Assembly (NCBI GenBank): GCA_905178155.1
Contig: CAJINV010000001.1
Location: 2,964,265-3,028,264 of the forward strand
Direction of reading: 5' to 3'
Source: Amoebophrya sp. A120
Taxonomy: Eukaryota; Sar; Dinophyceae; Syndiniales; Amoebophryaceae
Length of the DNA stretch: 64,000 bases
Positions 32,174 through 44,800 of the stretch are shown here, piece after piece. The notes beneath the pieces are model-generated. The model was given only the letters and a program-made list of their open reading frames with translations, was not told where the DNA came from and did not search any database. Made by a program: the position numbers and the translations under genes. Position 1 is the first letter of the stretch; each line of letters starts with the position of its first letter.

Positions 32174-35100
32174 TCATGTACTGGGCTCATTTTCGCTTGC
32201 GGAGTAGGCCCAGAAGTCCTTGTTTTTTTTCCCGAATTTTTTGTTGTCGATCTTGTTCTCTAAGGCCAGCCAACAATCCGTCTTCGCCGCTTTCGTTACC
32301 GCCAACGAGCCTTCATGTTTAATACATCCGGAACTACCGACACCTCCCACCTTGGAACCGATCTTGCTATCAACAACTGCACTCAACCCGCCGGCGGCGC
32401 TCTGGCCGATGGTACCGTACTTACTCGTCATTTGGGACAAAGAAGCAAGCTCCTTCGAGTTGGTTCGTTTTTTCATCTCCACATCCTGGTAGCCTCCACC
32501 ACCCCCGCAGGAGGGCAGCTTCAGTTCGCTCATTTCTTCCAGCGAAGTCGTTCCCGGCAGCACTTCCGCCATCGGCTCCAACGTCCAAGACTGCGAGTGT
32601 TTCAGCGAGGAAAAAATCCCTTTCTTGATGTCCGATTCGTCGCTACCTTTCCCGTGCTTTTTCTCGATCGGAGACCGGCGGCGCTCGATGGGGAGCTTTA
32701 ATTTGGGTCCGTCCATGATGCGGTCCGCGATCTTTTTGATGCGCGAAACACTGCTGTTCATCTTGTCGGTATCCAAATCCTCGAGGCAAGATCCATCCTC
32801 AAGCGGGTTCTCGTCGTTATTGCGGCTCAGCAATCGGTCATTTTCATCCATCTGCATTTCCATGTCATTTTTGTTGTCCTCTGCAACTTCCGGCAGCTGT
32901 TCATTTTCCGTAATGTTGATGTTTAGGAGATCATCAGCGCCCTCCGAGGTTGTAAGAGCGTCGTTTTGTTGATCCTCTTCTTTGGCTGAGCAAGACGCGT
33001 CTGCTTGCAGCTCCTTCTTACTGTTCTTCTTGTCTGAGGACTTGTCGGAGCAAAGCTTTTTCTTTTCCGCTGCAGCTTCAGTGTCTGCCACTTCCGTGTC
33101 TTCAGAAGTGCTTTTCATCGTGGTCGTGGTGGTGACGGTGGAAGAAGATCTCCCGGATGTGACTGTCGGGACAAGAGAAGTCGGTTTGGACAGCAGAGCC
33201 AGAGCCTTACTCTTTTTCGCCTTTTTACCGCTCAACTTTTTGTTCATCGTCGTGTGGACTTGTTGATTGGTGCGGCTTGCGGTTCTGCTACAACTAGTAG
33301 TACCGGTTATTTGCTGTTCTTCATCATCTTGCTCCTCCGCGACTCGATCGAGATCCTTTTTGTTCGCAACACCTCCGATTATAACCCCGCCCTGCAGATC
33401 AGCAGAACAAGAAGGCATGACGACGGCCACGGGAGCTCCTGCCACGTCAAGGATCGGCGACACGTCTTCGGTCAAATGCTCGACCAGGTCAATCAGAGAA
33501 TTTTCGTGGATCGAAGAAACGTCACCAAACTTCTCTTTCTGGATCTGCTCCCGCCGCGGAGACGCCTTCTTTTTCTCCTGCGACTGCAAAGTTTCAGTTT
33601 CCACAGTGCTGGTATCTTGACCATCCCCGTTGACCAGAGGACCACTCGGACCACGACCATTTTGGTCTTGTACTTCGCCGTCTTTGTTCAACAATACATG
33701 CTTACTCCCCGTCTTGTCCGCTGTCGTAGCCATCGTTGTGTCAACGTCGTCGAATTCCGGTTGTTGCTTCGAGGAGGTTCTCGATCGGGCCGCGGGCATC
33801 ACCGCGTGCGTACTGACGTCCGGCTGGTGGGCCGGGGTCGCTTCGAGGTCCTGTAAAACATCTTCCGCAGATGAACAATGCTTCGTAGGAGTACCACCAG
33901 TCTGTGTAGTAGTTCCCTGCTTCTCTTTTTCCGGCGACGAGGCATAAAAATTACTGTTCATCGCGTGCAGCAGTGGCCCAGCGGTGGAAGTCGAGAGCCT
34001 TTTGGTGCGATTGTGGCAGGACGCCGGGGTGAGGCCGAAGGTGTTGGTGGTGGTTATGGCTTTCTCAACTGTTACGTTCTCAACTGTAACACGATTTGTC
34101 ATGCAAAAGCAGCATCATCATCCTCACGATCAAGCTGCTCCGCATGACAAACTTGCGAAGGGCTAAACCGCGCCTAAATCTGTGCCGAATTTGTAATGCT
34201 ACAGGTGCAACCTTCCCCCTTTCCCTTCTCCCAATTTTGCATCGCAAGTTCATTTAACAGTTGAGAGTGTAACATTTGAGAACGCCATAGTGGTCGTGGT
34301 GAGGCAACTGGTATCGGTGTCCGGCATGTCCGTGGTGCTGTCGTCGGTGTTGTCGGTGCTGGAGTCGTACTGCAGCGAGCTGTCGTGCTCGTATTCGTTG
34401 ATATCATTCACGATATTGCTGTATTGCGGAACAGCAGCAGCGGCCGCACCAGGAGTTGCTGCTGGCTGAGCAGAAGCATGATCTGCAGCAGAGGCAACAT
34501 TTCCTTCGCCAGTAGCGGAAAATTCGCACGTCGACCCCGTTTTCTCGCCCCCGACGTTAGCGGGCAGTCTTTCTTCTTGGTTAGGTGATTCGTTTTTTGG
34601 TTTCCCGTGGTCACCATCGCATTTATTGTCCATGTTGTTTTCCTTCTTTTTATTTCCGATCGAGCTGTTCTGCGCCGCATTGCAGTTCTGCTCCTGGTTG
34701 TCCTCCTGAAACACTGGTGCGCCGCCCACAGTCCCGGACGACACCGCCTGCTTTGATGCACCGTCTCCGGCAAGAGATGAAGCGACGGCGTTAATCTGGC
34801 TCGTCACGCGGCCAATTGTGCTGCCATTCTTAGTAGTACCCGAAGTAGATGAGCCGGAGCCCACTTTCGAGTTCGAACGCTTGCTGTTTTTCGCAGTCGA
34901 AGTAGAAGTCGTCGAGCCCCCACGACGCCCTTGTTTGCCGCTATTGTTTGAAGACGTTGTTAGGCTCGTAGTTCCGGAAGTGTCACCGAGCGGCGGTGCC
35001 TTCAGTGACTTCTGCACGGTTTCCGCGTCAACCCAGGCCACCTTGTTCACCAGAAAATAACTGGAGAAACAGCAATACAGGTAGCGAAACCAGACCAGCT

Positions 35101-35305
35101 GGGACTTGTGGACAGCGAGAAACTTGATGAACGTGGACGGGTAATCGAATCGTGAGTAGACTTGCAAAGCCGCTTCCGTCAGTTGCTGAGAAATCGGGAG
35201 CGTGAGGGAGACTTGCTGACCGAAGCTGCTTCCAGCACCGCAGAACAAAGGGCTGTCGAGTTGTAGCTTGTGTTTGTTCGCATTTTTACTGTTCACGGCA
35301 GCCAC
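32174..35305 (-). CDS. Ser/Thr/Lys-rich protein of 963 residues, unknown, with one introner
   Basis: The exons are 35305-34290 and 34049-32174, totalling 964 codons including the stop. The join across the introner reads DTSCLTTTTTNTFGLTP in frame. The first 115 residues look folded: PLFCGAGSSFGQQVSLTLP, then an amphipathic/hydrophobic stretch FIKFLAVHKSQLVWFRYLYC and FLVNKVAWVDAETVQKSL. The remainder is largely disordered and charged, with Lys-rich KKLSGKKAKKSKALAL and basic KKIADRIMDGPKLKLPIERR. It closes with a short block, TDCWLALENKIDNKK. The stop lies 50 bases before the transposon right end. There is no recognised catalytic domain. A membrane-associated scaffold is conceivable from the N-terminal hydrophobic segment. 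Confidence 0.75.
34055..34289 (-). mobile_element. Introner, family A (235 bp)
   Basis: It begins TATGGCTTTCTCAACTGTTA and ends ACATTTGAGAACGCCATA. The flanks are perfect GTGGT repeats at 34050-34054 and 34290-34294. Its left end is more diverged from the other family A copies. GATTTGTCATGC is present inside the left end. Removal with one repeat copy joins both halves of the 963-residue protein in frame. Confidence 0.93.
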
Positions 35306-35429
35306 TTTCGCAAGGGAACCAGGCTGTTCGTGGTCACCTGTTTAGGAGGTTTTTTTCCAAGTGGAGGCCGAGGCGCAAAAACTGCCAGAGACTCAAAATG
35401 TTCTAATTCTGATTGAGCAATCAACAACA

Positions 35430-36348
35430 CTAGCCGTAGCTACGGATATCAAACTCCTGCACAAGAAGTTTTCTCATGTCTTTACCTGCCAGCGCCCGTA
35501 GCTTGTCACAATTTTCCACCACGTAGTATTCCAGCCACCCAGCGTACTTCCGCCAAATCGGCACGGTTTGCAGGAACCCGTAGTGCTTGACCGTTCCGAC
35601 CGGCCCCGTCGTCAGCAACGCCTCCACGGCACGACAACAGGCAATGTGGTCCGGGTGCGAGGAAACACCGAATTGGTCGAAGGTGAGCAGCAAATCGAGT
35701 TTCTTCCCGGCCGCGAACTTCTTGACGCTGTTGACCAACTGCAACTTATCACTCGCCGTTTTCCCCACGGAGCCATCTGCGAAGTCCCCGATCGTGCAGG
35801 AGGCGAGGTGGAGGTACTTACACGATTGCCGCAGCTCCTTCTCCCGGACGGGGCCGAGACCGTCGAAATTCCCATTGGTGACACTGTACAAGTGAATCAC
35901 GTGATTCGTTTCCAGCAAACGGATGATAGTGGGGAGAAAGAACATCACCTCGTCATCCGGATGGGCGATGATCAACCCCACGTGTTTTGGTTGCGGGGCC
36001 TGTGGAATTGTTTTCATCTCTGAAAGTGAATGTGATCGCGCTTATGTTCTTGCCCTGGTTGTAGTACTAAAACCAAACAAGAAGACGAGTCAACTACACG
36101 ACTCGTCTGCTCATGCACGAGTACTACGCTGTCATGCAACTTGTCCTTGTGCATTGAAACAAAATTACCTTTTTTCCAACCCTGGGCACCACCGCAGTCG
36201 GTGATAGAAACGATGCGGGTGGGTCGCCCGGCGACAACACATACCCGGTCCAGGAGGCCAGGAACTTGTAGAACAGGAGGAGGTTCACTACCAGCAGAAT
36301 CAACCAGGTACAGTCGCCGAAAATCTGCGAGACTGCGTCCTGAATCAT
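35430..36348 (-). CDS. PIGL: PIG-L, N-acetylglucosaminyl-phosphatidylinositol de-N-acetylase
   Basis: The exons 36348-36169 and 36017-35430 make 255 residues. The 151-base intron is GT-AG (GTAATT to CAGAG). PIG-L performs the second step of GPI-anchor synthesis on the cytosolic face of the ER, removing acetate from GlcNAc-PI with a metal-dependent active site. Visible hallmarks are an N-terminal membrane helix (CTWLILLVVNLLLFYKFL), the AHPDDE metal/catalytic motif early in exon 2, SVTNGNFDGLGPVREKEL, LLTFDQFGVSSHPDHIA with the second conserved His-Pro-Asp-His, and YYVVENCDKLRALAGKDM near the end. Its length and topology match the family. The 5' exon supplies only the membrane anchor. Family assignment is firm, and specificity for GPI is inferred from the anchor and motifs. 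Confidence 0.95.
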
Positions 36349-37930
36349 GATGACAGTGTATCGCTGAATAGCGGGGCGTTGTGCGACACAACTAGTGACC
36401 TGGCTCTCTTTCCGGTCCTTCTTGCGGTTTCGTGTCGGTAGCTACCAGATAGCCCTCCAAAATACTACCGGCTCGTGCTTTGACAGAGACCAGTAGACTT
36501 TCTGTGCGGTTTGTAGAAGATGAAAAAGAAGAAAAAGCAACTAGAACCTACCACACCAACGCGCGAGCACACGGGTGACGCGACCAGGTGAAGCTGGTTC
36601 CAAGAAACGACCGGAGAAACAACCCGCGGATGGGTTAAATTTCTCTGTAGCAAAATAAAAACGACGAGGAGGACTGACGAAAGAAAAAGATCTTCTCTGT
36701 AGCCAATTTGGTCGACGCCCGGACTGTGCTTTAGCAATCCTCTATTTGGGCCTTAGGAAGACGGACAACAGTTCGTAATGGGTTGGTATTTCACGTTATT
36801 GAACAAGAACGACGACCAGACGAGGCAAAAAAAATAGGGAGTAACCAGCCCGAGCTTTAACTTGTTATTGTTACGCAGTCTCACGTTTGAACAAAGAAGG
36901 GTCTAGTGACGAGCGATGAAAGCTTTGTTCCCACCTGAAATTCTTCTTTCAAGATGAAAACCAATCTCCGGTAAAATTGCTTTCTTAGCTCCGAATTAAT
37001 CGTAAAGAAAAGAGAATGATAAAGAAGATGAGGACGCAGATGTTGACGTAGATAATGACGCGGTTAAGTAGTAAGTAGAGAATTCGTGCAACCGAAACCG
37101 CACTATTCCGACTTACCGGCTTTACGCCACCGACGCAATAACTACTTTAATACACCTTCAATCTTCGTCTTCCTACTCCTTTGCAATATAGAAAAAGCTT
37201 AATTTTTTACAAGTGATTCCTTGATGTGACCAAAGCGGTTCTCTTCTGGATCGACTAACAAGAGAAGAAACTGAACCAGAAAAGGAAAACGACGACGAAA
37301 GCAAAAACAAAAACGAAAACCAAACCAAAGGAAAAAACCATGCATCCGCTCAAACCACTGTAGCAGGAGGTAGCGTCCTCTCACGTTCGCTCAACAAAAA
37401 AGTACAACTTGCGCACTTACTGTCTCTGTGCTGCCTCAAGTGGTTTGAAACTCGCACTTTCGCTCGGTCTCTCTTCAGTGAGCTTAAAATGAAGCAGGAC
37501 AGGAGAACAACTTCTTGTTCTTCTAATCAAGGATGCAAAACAAGTTCACATCAGTCACCACCCACACCCATAAGTAAGCGACAGGGGCAAGGATGCGGCC
37601 GAATTGTTTCGATTTCGTCAGCGAGCGGCCTCCAGTTCGTCATCATACAAGTTTTCGTGTTTCTTGTCTGGAATAATTCTCTTCCGCAATGGAAAACCAT
37701 TGTCACCACGCACTCGACCTATCCGCCAAGTACGTGATGCCTCATTGCTTTTATCTGAGATTTTGAACGAATGGCTTTGCGAGCCATTGTTGGCAACAGT
37801 TTTGTAACGTAAGATTTTGAACAGTTTGACAGTTTTCCTCTTGAATTTGAAGCAAATTTGATACAATTCTCGATAAGCAGCTCACGACCACGACTGTGCT
37901 GGTCAGCTAAGTACTAGAGCGCGGACCAGT
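36349..37930. other. Intergenic, AT-rich, no supported gene
   Basis: About 1.6 kb between PIG-L and the four-EF-hand gene. Open frames are short and Lys/Arg/Phe-rich on both strands, with no domains. No inverted ends or RNA genes are recognised. Confidence 0.5.
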
Positions 37931-40576
37931 CTACTTTGGTTTGCTCGCCTTGGTCTGATTGCCATCCCAAATCAGGCCGTGCCAGTAGACGTTTGATTTC
38001 GAGCCCGGCTTGGGCGCCTCCTCCGTGCACTGCACGTCCGCGAGAAACTGGAACACGGTTTCGTTCCTGTAGGGGTTATCCGTGCACTCCATCTCGTGCT
38101 CATACTGGTCCCAGCCGATTTCCACGATGATTTTTGCGTCCCCGGGCTTCCCTTCGCCGACAAAGGACCACCGAAGGGAAAAGTCGGGTGGTGGACCTGA
38201 TAGTGTTGATATTACGAACGAATTGAGGTGATATTGAGCTGCAGAATCCAATTTTTCCGTCATCCTCATCACAACTGAAAACAATTCCAAATCGAAATCT
38301 GCTTCGCACACACGTGGTTGTCATTGTCTACTTCAGTTCATCAACATTATACCTTTCTTCACCGTCTTTTCTAGTCGCTCTTCCACTACTCCTGTTATCA
38401 AGCCGTCCCCCTTGACGTACGCCTCCACTCGGTAGGGGTACTTCTGGTTCATGTTGCTCGCCGGGAACTCGCACATAACTTGTTCGCCCAGGCCTATCTT
38501 CATCGTGCCCTTTATTGGGTAGTCACCCTTCTTGTGGACGAGGTCTTCGAAGTCCAGGACGCCGGCGCGTTGACCTGAGTAAAGGTTAATGAAGTTACAC
38601 GGAAATCTAATTTGATGTTGATCAGGAAAAGAACAAATTGCATACGACTTGCACAGCTACAGGACAGATAAAGGAGCAAGAAACAATAACAAAGCATAAT
38701 TGCACAAGAAAATAAATACCGCTCATTTTCTTTTGTATCTCCTCGATCTTTTCCTCGTCTGTGATGACTTCTACTTTCTTACACCCTGCGAGCAATGGTG
38801 CGACGCGGAAGTTTTTCACCCACAGTTGCTTTACACCCGTGGATTTGTGGAAGGTTTTGAATACGTCACGGAGTTCGTCACCCTCCTCGGGGAGAAGCCT
38901 GAAGACGGGATCCGTGGCGGAGGCGCGGTAGAAGAGCTGTATTGGGTTTTCATGAAAATTCACTTCGTTTTGCAAAATCATTTGGATTTGCAGTCCTACG
39001 AAAGCGCAGCAAAATACTTAAAAAAAACTACAGAAATCCATATTTCAGAAAGACGACAAAGCAGTAGAACACCAGCTACTGGTACTGGAGGTCAACGTCA
39101 ACCAAAATGAAGCCATGAAAACGACAAGATACCGACATCTCCGTGGCGTAGGGCAATGCGAGCTTTATTGCTATCATCTGCTTGATGTCTCGTGCGGTTT
39201 TCATTACGACAGGGTCAATCGCGAGCTCTGTTATCTCCTCCCAACCATCACAGCTTTTTGCCTTTTGGTTGGGGTGCTGCCATTCCTGTGTTGAAAGATT
39301 GATTCAATTCACAAATGGCGTTCACTACGTTATGACACCTACACCAACACCAGCGGAGCGCGAACCTAGCTGCACAACAACATCATCACATGTCACCAGC
39401 TTGAAACAAGGAAAAGCTGCAGCTAATATGGTACGTTTTTTCTATTGAGCACGACATCGGGGAAGGCAGCAAAGAGCGGTAGTTTTATCATTCGCTGTGC
39501 ACTTCCGGTTGGGACCATGCCCAGGAGCTGCTTTAGTATTTCCTCGATTTCGTCTCCGGAATACTTTTCGCCAAAAGGCTCGAGTACACTGTACATGAAC
39601 TCCATGAATTCATCCGGGTCGATGTTACCTGGTGAGGAAGTTGTCAAAACTTGTACTTGAAATCAACATGCCATCTTCGATGCTGTTGATGAATACAATC
39701 ACGGAACAAGAAAAAACCGTAGCGCGCTAGCGCTAGTTGGGTCATTTTCCTAACCAAAGCTTACCGTCCCCAGAATCATCCGCGCCGTGGTATTTGCTCA
39801 TGTCGAGGTCCTCTGTGTGCGTGAGCTCCTTGAGCCCGTCTGCTATTACTTTTGTCGCCACTATCCACTCCTCGGCTTCTATCTCGCCGCCGTCTGTATT
39901 TCGATTTTGCGTAAGTGTAGACTGAGTTCGTTTTACTTTCATGTAAAACCACTAAACTTGAACTTCTACACATACACAGGTGGAATAGCAACGAAACACG
40001 AGCAGCGTGCAAGCAAAAAGAACGAAAAAATACTATCTGCGTCGAAAGCGCGGAATAACTTCTGGATCATGCACCTTATCCCGTAGTGGTAGTTCAAACC
40101 CATGAGTTTTCGCTCGGATACTATCATGTTGATACGCTCGTTGATTTTCTGCACGAAGATTTCTTCTGACAAGGAGGCCATGTGCATGATTCGGATCATC
40201 CTTGTACCTGAGAAGCGGGAAAAAGACTATTTTTGGCAAAAAACTGATGACGATGATGAACTGACGCACATGCATCCCTTGTTCATGTTTGGAAACCAAT
40301 GCTGCGATCCAATGATGGATGAAGCGAATATTTTCAGAGATGAAAAGCCAAACCCTCAATTGTACGAAATTGGTCGTAGAAAATGGTGCCGGCTGGATCC
40401 GCATCGGCGTCCATGCCGCCCAGTCCCCACATCTTGCTCGCTTCTGAGGATTGCACCTCTAACCTAACCTCGATTTTGTTGAACTCGGAGATGTCGATGT
40501 CTCCATTGCCATCGATATCGTACACGTCGAAGAACGCGGCGAGCCGCTTCTCCAGATCCGGACCGATGGTCGGCAT
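37931..40576 (-). CDS. Four-EF-hand calcium-binding protein, eight exons
   Basis: Exons: 40576-40366, 40207-40034, 39893-39765, 39628-39435, 39285-39133, 38936-38720, 38574-38353 and 38196-37931. They total 522 codons. All seven introns are GT-AG, 136-196 bases, with matching phases. EF-hands: DIDGNGDIDISE (complete); a longer degenerate DADADPAGTIFYDQ; DADNGGEIEAEE, created across intron 2; and DDSGDGNIDPDE, created across intron 3. The C-terminal 290 residues are non-EF, with DFEDLVHKKGDYPIKG and a beta-rich-looking segment around LRWSFVGEGKPGDAKI. The frame is open upstream to an AG at 40619, so a further 5' exon or a spliced-leader acceptor is possible. The ATG at 40576 is the first Met. 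The C-terminal part matches no family known to me. Confidence 0.85.
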
Positions 40577-41878
40577 CGTGCTGTCGTGCCGGGTCCTTTT
40601 TGTGCCTCCCTTGTCCACCTAATAGGAAAGCGTCAATATTGACGTGGTGGATACGCGGTGGCCGCTTGTTGCAGTTGTTCCTCTGTAGTATGATCTTCGC
40701 TTCTTTGCGAGCAACCTCGCTTGCTCTGGTGTTCTCGTGTTCGTTTTATCACGCAAAGACGATCACTACGCCGTCAGCTCAAGAAGACCTGCACACGTCA
40801 CTGTGCATGGTCGCCGTGGCCGCATGATTTCTCAGCACGACAAGCTTGTAGCTAGCTGAATGAACCACGAATCGAGTCTCCAGTTCGCTACAGGGAGGGG
40901 CAGCGGGACTACAACGTTAATGCATTAGCCCGTTTTAGGTGCAAGCCAAAGCCTGGTGGAGCTGTAGAAGTGGTCGAGAGAAGATTTTCAAGTGCGTAAA
41001 GGTAAACGATCGCACTGAAACGAGAAAACGATCCCGAAGACGATGAATATGGCACCTCGTCGCTACCTATGGTCATTTGGCTGTACGATATAACTGGCAC
41101 AACGAGCAGTAGATGCTTTATTCCCCTCGTTGGTGCTGACACTCGACGCTCAATCCGACTTTGCTTTGCTTGCGAAAAGCTGAAGGGCGAACAAACTTCC
41201 GAGCTCAACTTTTGCGCGCAAGTTCTCATGTCGGCTGAAGATTTCGTACTCCTTGCTAAGATTTGTACGCAGCCTGGTGAAGCCTGCGAACGGGGCTACG
41301 ACTAGAAGATGTGCGTAAAGCTGAAGGCGCAATATGAAAATTACCTCATCACAACGCTTTGCGGTCTTTCTCTTTTCATTTTGATTCTTTGTCATTGTCA
41401 GTGGGTGGCCAGATAGGTACACAGAAAAGCAGGCGTCAATTATATTCCCCTCAAGTCATCATTGGAAAAAATTCAGCGCGGCAGCTGCAACATATACAGA
41501 AAGACAAAGCTGTTCAAGCAAACAGTGAAAAAAACTGCAGTGGAGAGGCAAAACAGGTGATTGTCAAAAAATTAAAGGGCAAAATGAAAGTTAAAGTCGT
41601 TTTTCCCATGCGCAAAAAGACGTCGAGGATCTCTGGCAGTATTTTCACTGCTCAGATTCTTGTTCTTCTATGTACAAATAGCATTGGTTTTCCCATTCTT
41701 CGAAAGATATACCTTTGTTTCTCATCACTTTTTCGACTATTCTCATTCATCTCTCGTTAAAGTTAATACAGTGTGGCGACGTTTTTTCTACATTCGATTG
41801 CGAATGCGTGGGTGTGTCAGTTCACAAAAAGACTCGAGGACGACGACAAGGCTCGCAAACGCAACACTTTCGTCACAA
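40577..41878. other. Spacer with possible 5' splice acceptor of the EF-hand gene
   Basis: The bases TTCCTATTAG end at 40619, just before 14 open codons leading to the EF-hand ATG. This could be a trans-splicing (spliced-leader) or 5'-UTR intron acceptor. No convincing upstream coding exon was found in the remaining 1.2 kb. Confidence 0.35.
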
Positions 41879-44800
41879 CTACTCCTCGTCCTCTTCCTTA
41901 ATTTGTTCCAACGTTTCCTCCGGCGTGTAGGCCAGCAGCGGGTCCATATTGCGGCCGCGGATCCAGCGATAAAGGTCGTGGCGCTGCGTGAAAATCGCGT
42001 TACTCAGCATGTCCGGGGCCTGCGCAATTTGCTCTTGCAAGCTCACGTGCGAAGACTCGTCGAGATCCTGCTTCGGAGGGTGGTAGTTCGCGGGCATGCG
42101 GACTTGGTCCGTGATGTTGCGCCGGTCCGGAATTTGGGGGTCACTGGTTTTTGTTTTTTCAATTTGGTAAAAACTACGGTGAGACTTCTGAGAAGAAGAT
42201 CCTCGCTATGTAGATCATCTTGCAACACGGGCACTTCTATCGATCTAGCAGGAACAAGAAGCAGCAGACCGCCACCGGGTGCTTGAAAAGAGTGAGTTCA
42301 AGTACTTTCTCTGCCTCGCCGCAGCGTAAACGTGGTTTCTCTCCAGAGGTGGCCGCTTCGGAATGCGATACAGTACCTCCTCCCCCTCGATCGCGTTCTC
42401 GGGCGCGGGAACCTCGTGGTGCCGGCCATTGTGTTCGAACCGTAACAGCGTTTGCTTCGTGCAATTGGGCGGGACTGTTAACCGCACCCGCGAGCCCTCT
42501 CGCTCCATTTCATCCAGCAAATAGAGCATGGTATCGTGCTGCGCAATGCTCGGCTCCCCGGGCTCGGGGACCTTGTCTCTTTCTCGCTGCAAGCGTTCGT
42601 TGACGGCGGCTAACGCTAGCGCATCGTGGTCCAGGTCACCGCTGGTAGTGGTGCCGCTGCCACCCATCATGTCGTTATTCCCGTTCGGCGCAGCTGACGA
42701 AGCACCAGACCCGCTACTCTGGTTGTTTCCCCTCTGGTGCAGTGCGCCGAGCGGCCCTCGTTGCGAATTTGACGAGCTGGAGGATGAGGCACCAGCTCCT
42801 CCCTGCAAGCCGCGTGTAGTACCTCCTAGAAGGCTCGGCATTGTCAGCCCTGTTGGGGGTAGAAGCTGGAAGGAAGAGGTAGATGAGGCGGAAGCGGATC
42901 CCTGCTGTGCAGTACCCTGGGCGGCCTCTTTCCCCTTTAGTGACTGGAAGCTTGGTCCTTCATCTGCAGTTTTGTAAATCCACTTTCATCAGCATTTTGG
43001 CAACGCAGTTCTTCACTTCAGTACTGCGTCAGTATGTTCAAAATGAAAGTAAAAATTTGCAAAAAAAAAGTTCCCGAATGAAAAATGAATTATACCAGCC
43101 GGCTCCGCATCTCCCTTATCCTTCATCTCCATCTTTCTTTCGTTCTCCAGCTGCTGCATACTTGGCACGAGCGACATTCGCCGCGGCGGCGTGTTTTGTT
43201 CCTTCTTCGGCGACCACTCCCGGTCGATTGGCTGGGTTAAGTCTAGCTTGTCCACCACCGTTTCCGTCACCCGCGGCGGCGTCGAATGTTTCACGTCGGG
43301 CGAGCAAGAGTGATCCGTAGTTCCGGCAGGTGGCGGCGGCGGCGCGGGCCGGTCGGCGAAGGTCGCCTTCGCGACATTCTCCCGGCTGGTATCCAAATCC
43401 TCTTGCGTACACGCCTCTGTGGGCACGAACTGCGCACGGACACGCTTCACCGAAGTTGCATCGTGATGTAGCCCGCTCCTGGTTCTACTCGTCGGCTCAC
43501 GGGACAGTGGTCTGGTTGCGGCTTGTATGCGTGCTAGTTCCTCCTGGGTCGTGCTCATCGCACTGCTGGTGCTGATTTTGTTCGTCGTCTGCACCACGAC
43601 AGACGGGAGGACAGAGGGAGCTGCAGCAGCATGATCTTCCGCTGACTTGTTACTCCCGAGAGGACCCCGAGCAGACGGAAGATTGTTGTTCCCCACCTCT
43701 TCGATGGTAGTCGAGGCAGATTGCGGCACGATTCCCCCTCGCCCGCGCTGGATCACCTCGCTTCTTGAGAGCGAGGAGGAGGGCTGCGACAAAGAGGAAG
43801 ACACGTTGGAGCCGACGACTGAGGACTCCGTGGGTGAAGCAGCAGTGCCGCCTATGTTTGGCGGCCGGTCGGGGGCAGGCGGAAGAAAACCTGCTCCCGA
43901 GGAAGATGTTGAGCTGGAAGATGGTGTTGCGCCCGGGCGCCGGGCGGGCGGCTTCGAGGTCCCGTAGGTGGTGCGCGGCGGTCCTGAATGATCCAATTTA
44001 TTGGTGACAGCCGAGGAGGAACCGTTTGGAATTGGGTCAGCGGGATCTTCGTCGACAATGAACTCGTCCTCGTCGCTGGAAATAGGTGGTGGCGGCGGGG
44101 CCGAGCGACGGTTGGAGGTCGAATACTGTTCCTCATCGGCTGCATTTGCCACCTGGTTTATTGGCAAGACCTGCTGCATGCATGTATGTACTAGTGCTAC
44201 CAGAACCAGTGTAAATTATAGTATGAGAACATATGCTTATGCATATCCGGAACAACTTCTGATGTTGGTTACTTGACTACGAAATTTTTAGTTTTACCTG
44301 TGAACTGTATGCGCTCCTGGAAGGCGCGACGCTCTGCCGCGCTCCAGCTCTGGGATACGGATACGACCCTTGAAAGGACTGCGACATCGCCCGCGGTGGC
44401 GGACTGCTACCGCTGATCGCCCCGACCTCGCTGCTCGACGAGCCACTTGCACCACTGCTACTCCCCGGGTTGCTGCTTCTCCGCACCCCGGAATCCCGTT
44501 TCAGCGGCGCGCCATTTTCGACGTCGTAGAGTTCGGCCTTCAGCTGCTTGTTCTCTTGCAGCGCTGCTTCCAACACGGCGCAGAGTTGGAGCTGTATGGC
44601 GTTCTCAAACGTTACGTTCTCAACTCTTACATGATTTGTCATGCATACCCGACTGCACCACATCAAAAACCTTTGCACCGTCGCCGCAAGCAGCTTCGGA
44701 CGCAGGAGATCTAGGGTCAGAACCGCGAAAAACATCGCGCGTATTTCTTCTTCATATTACATGATTTGTCATGCAAAATCACAATTAGAATTGATATGAT

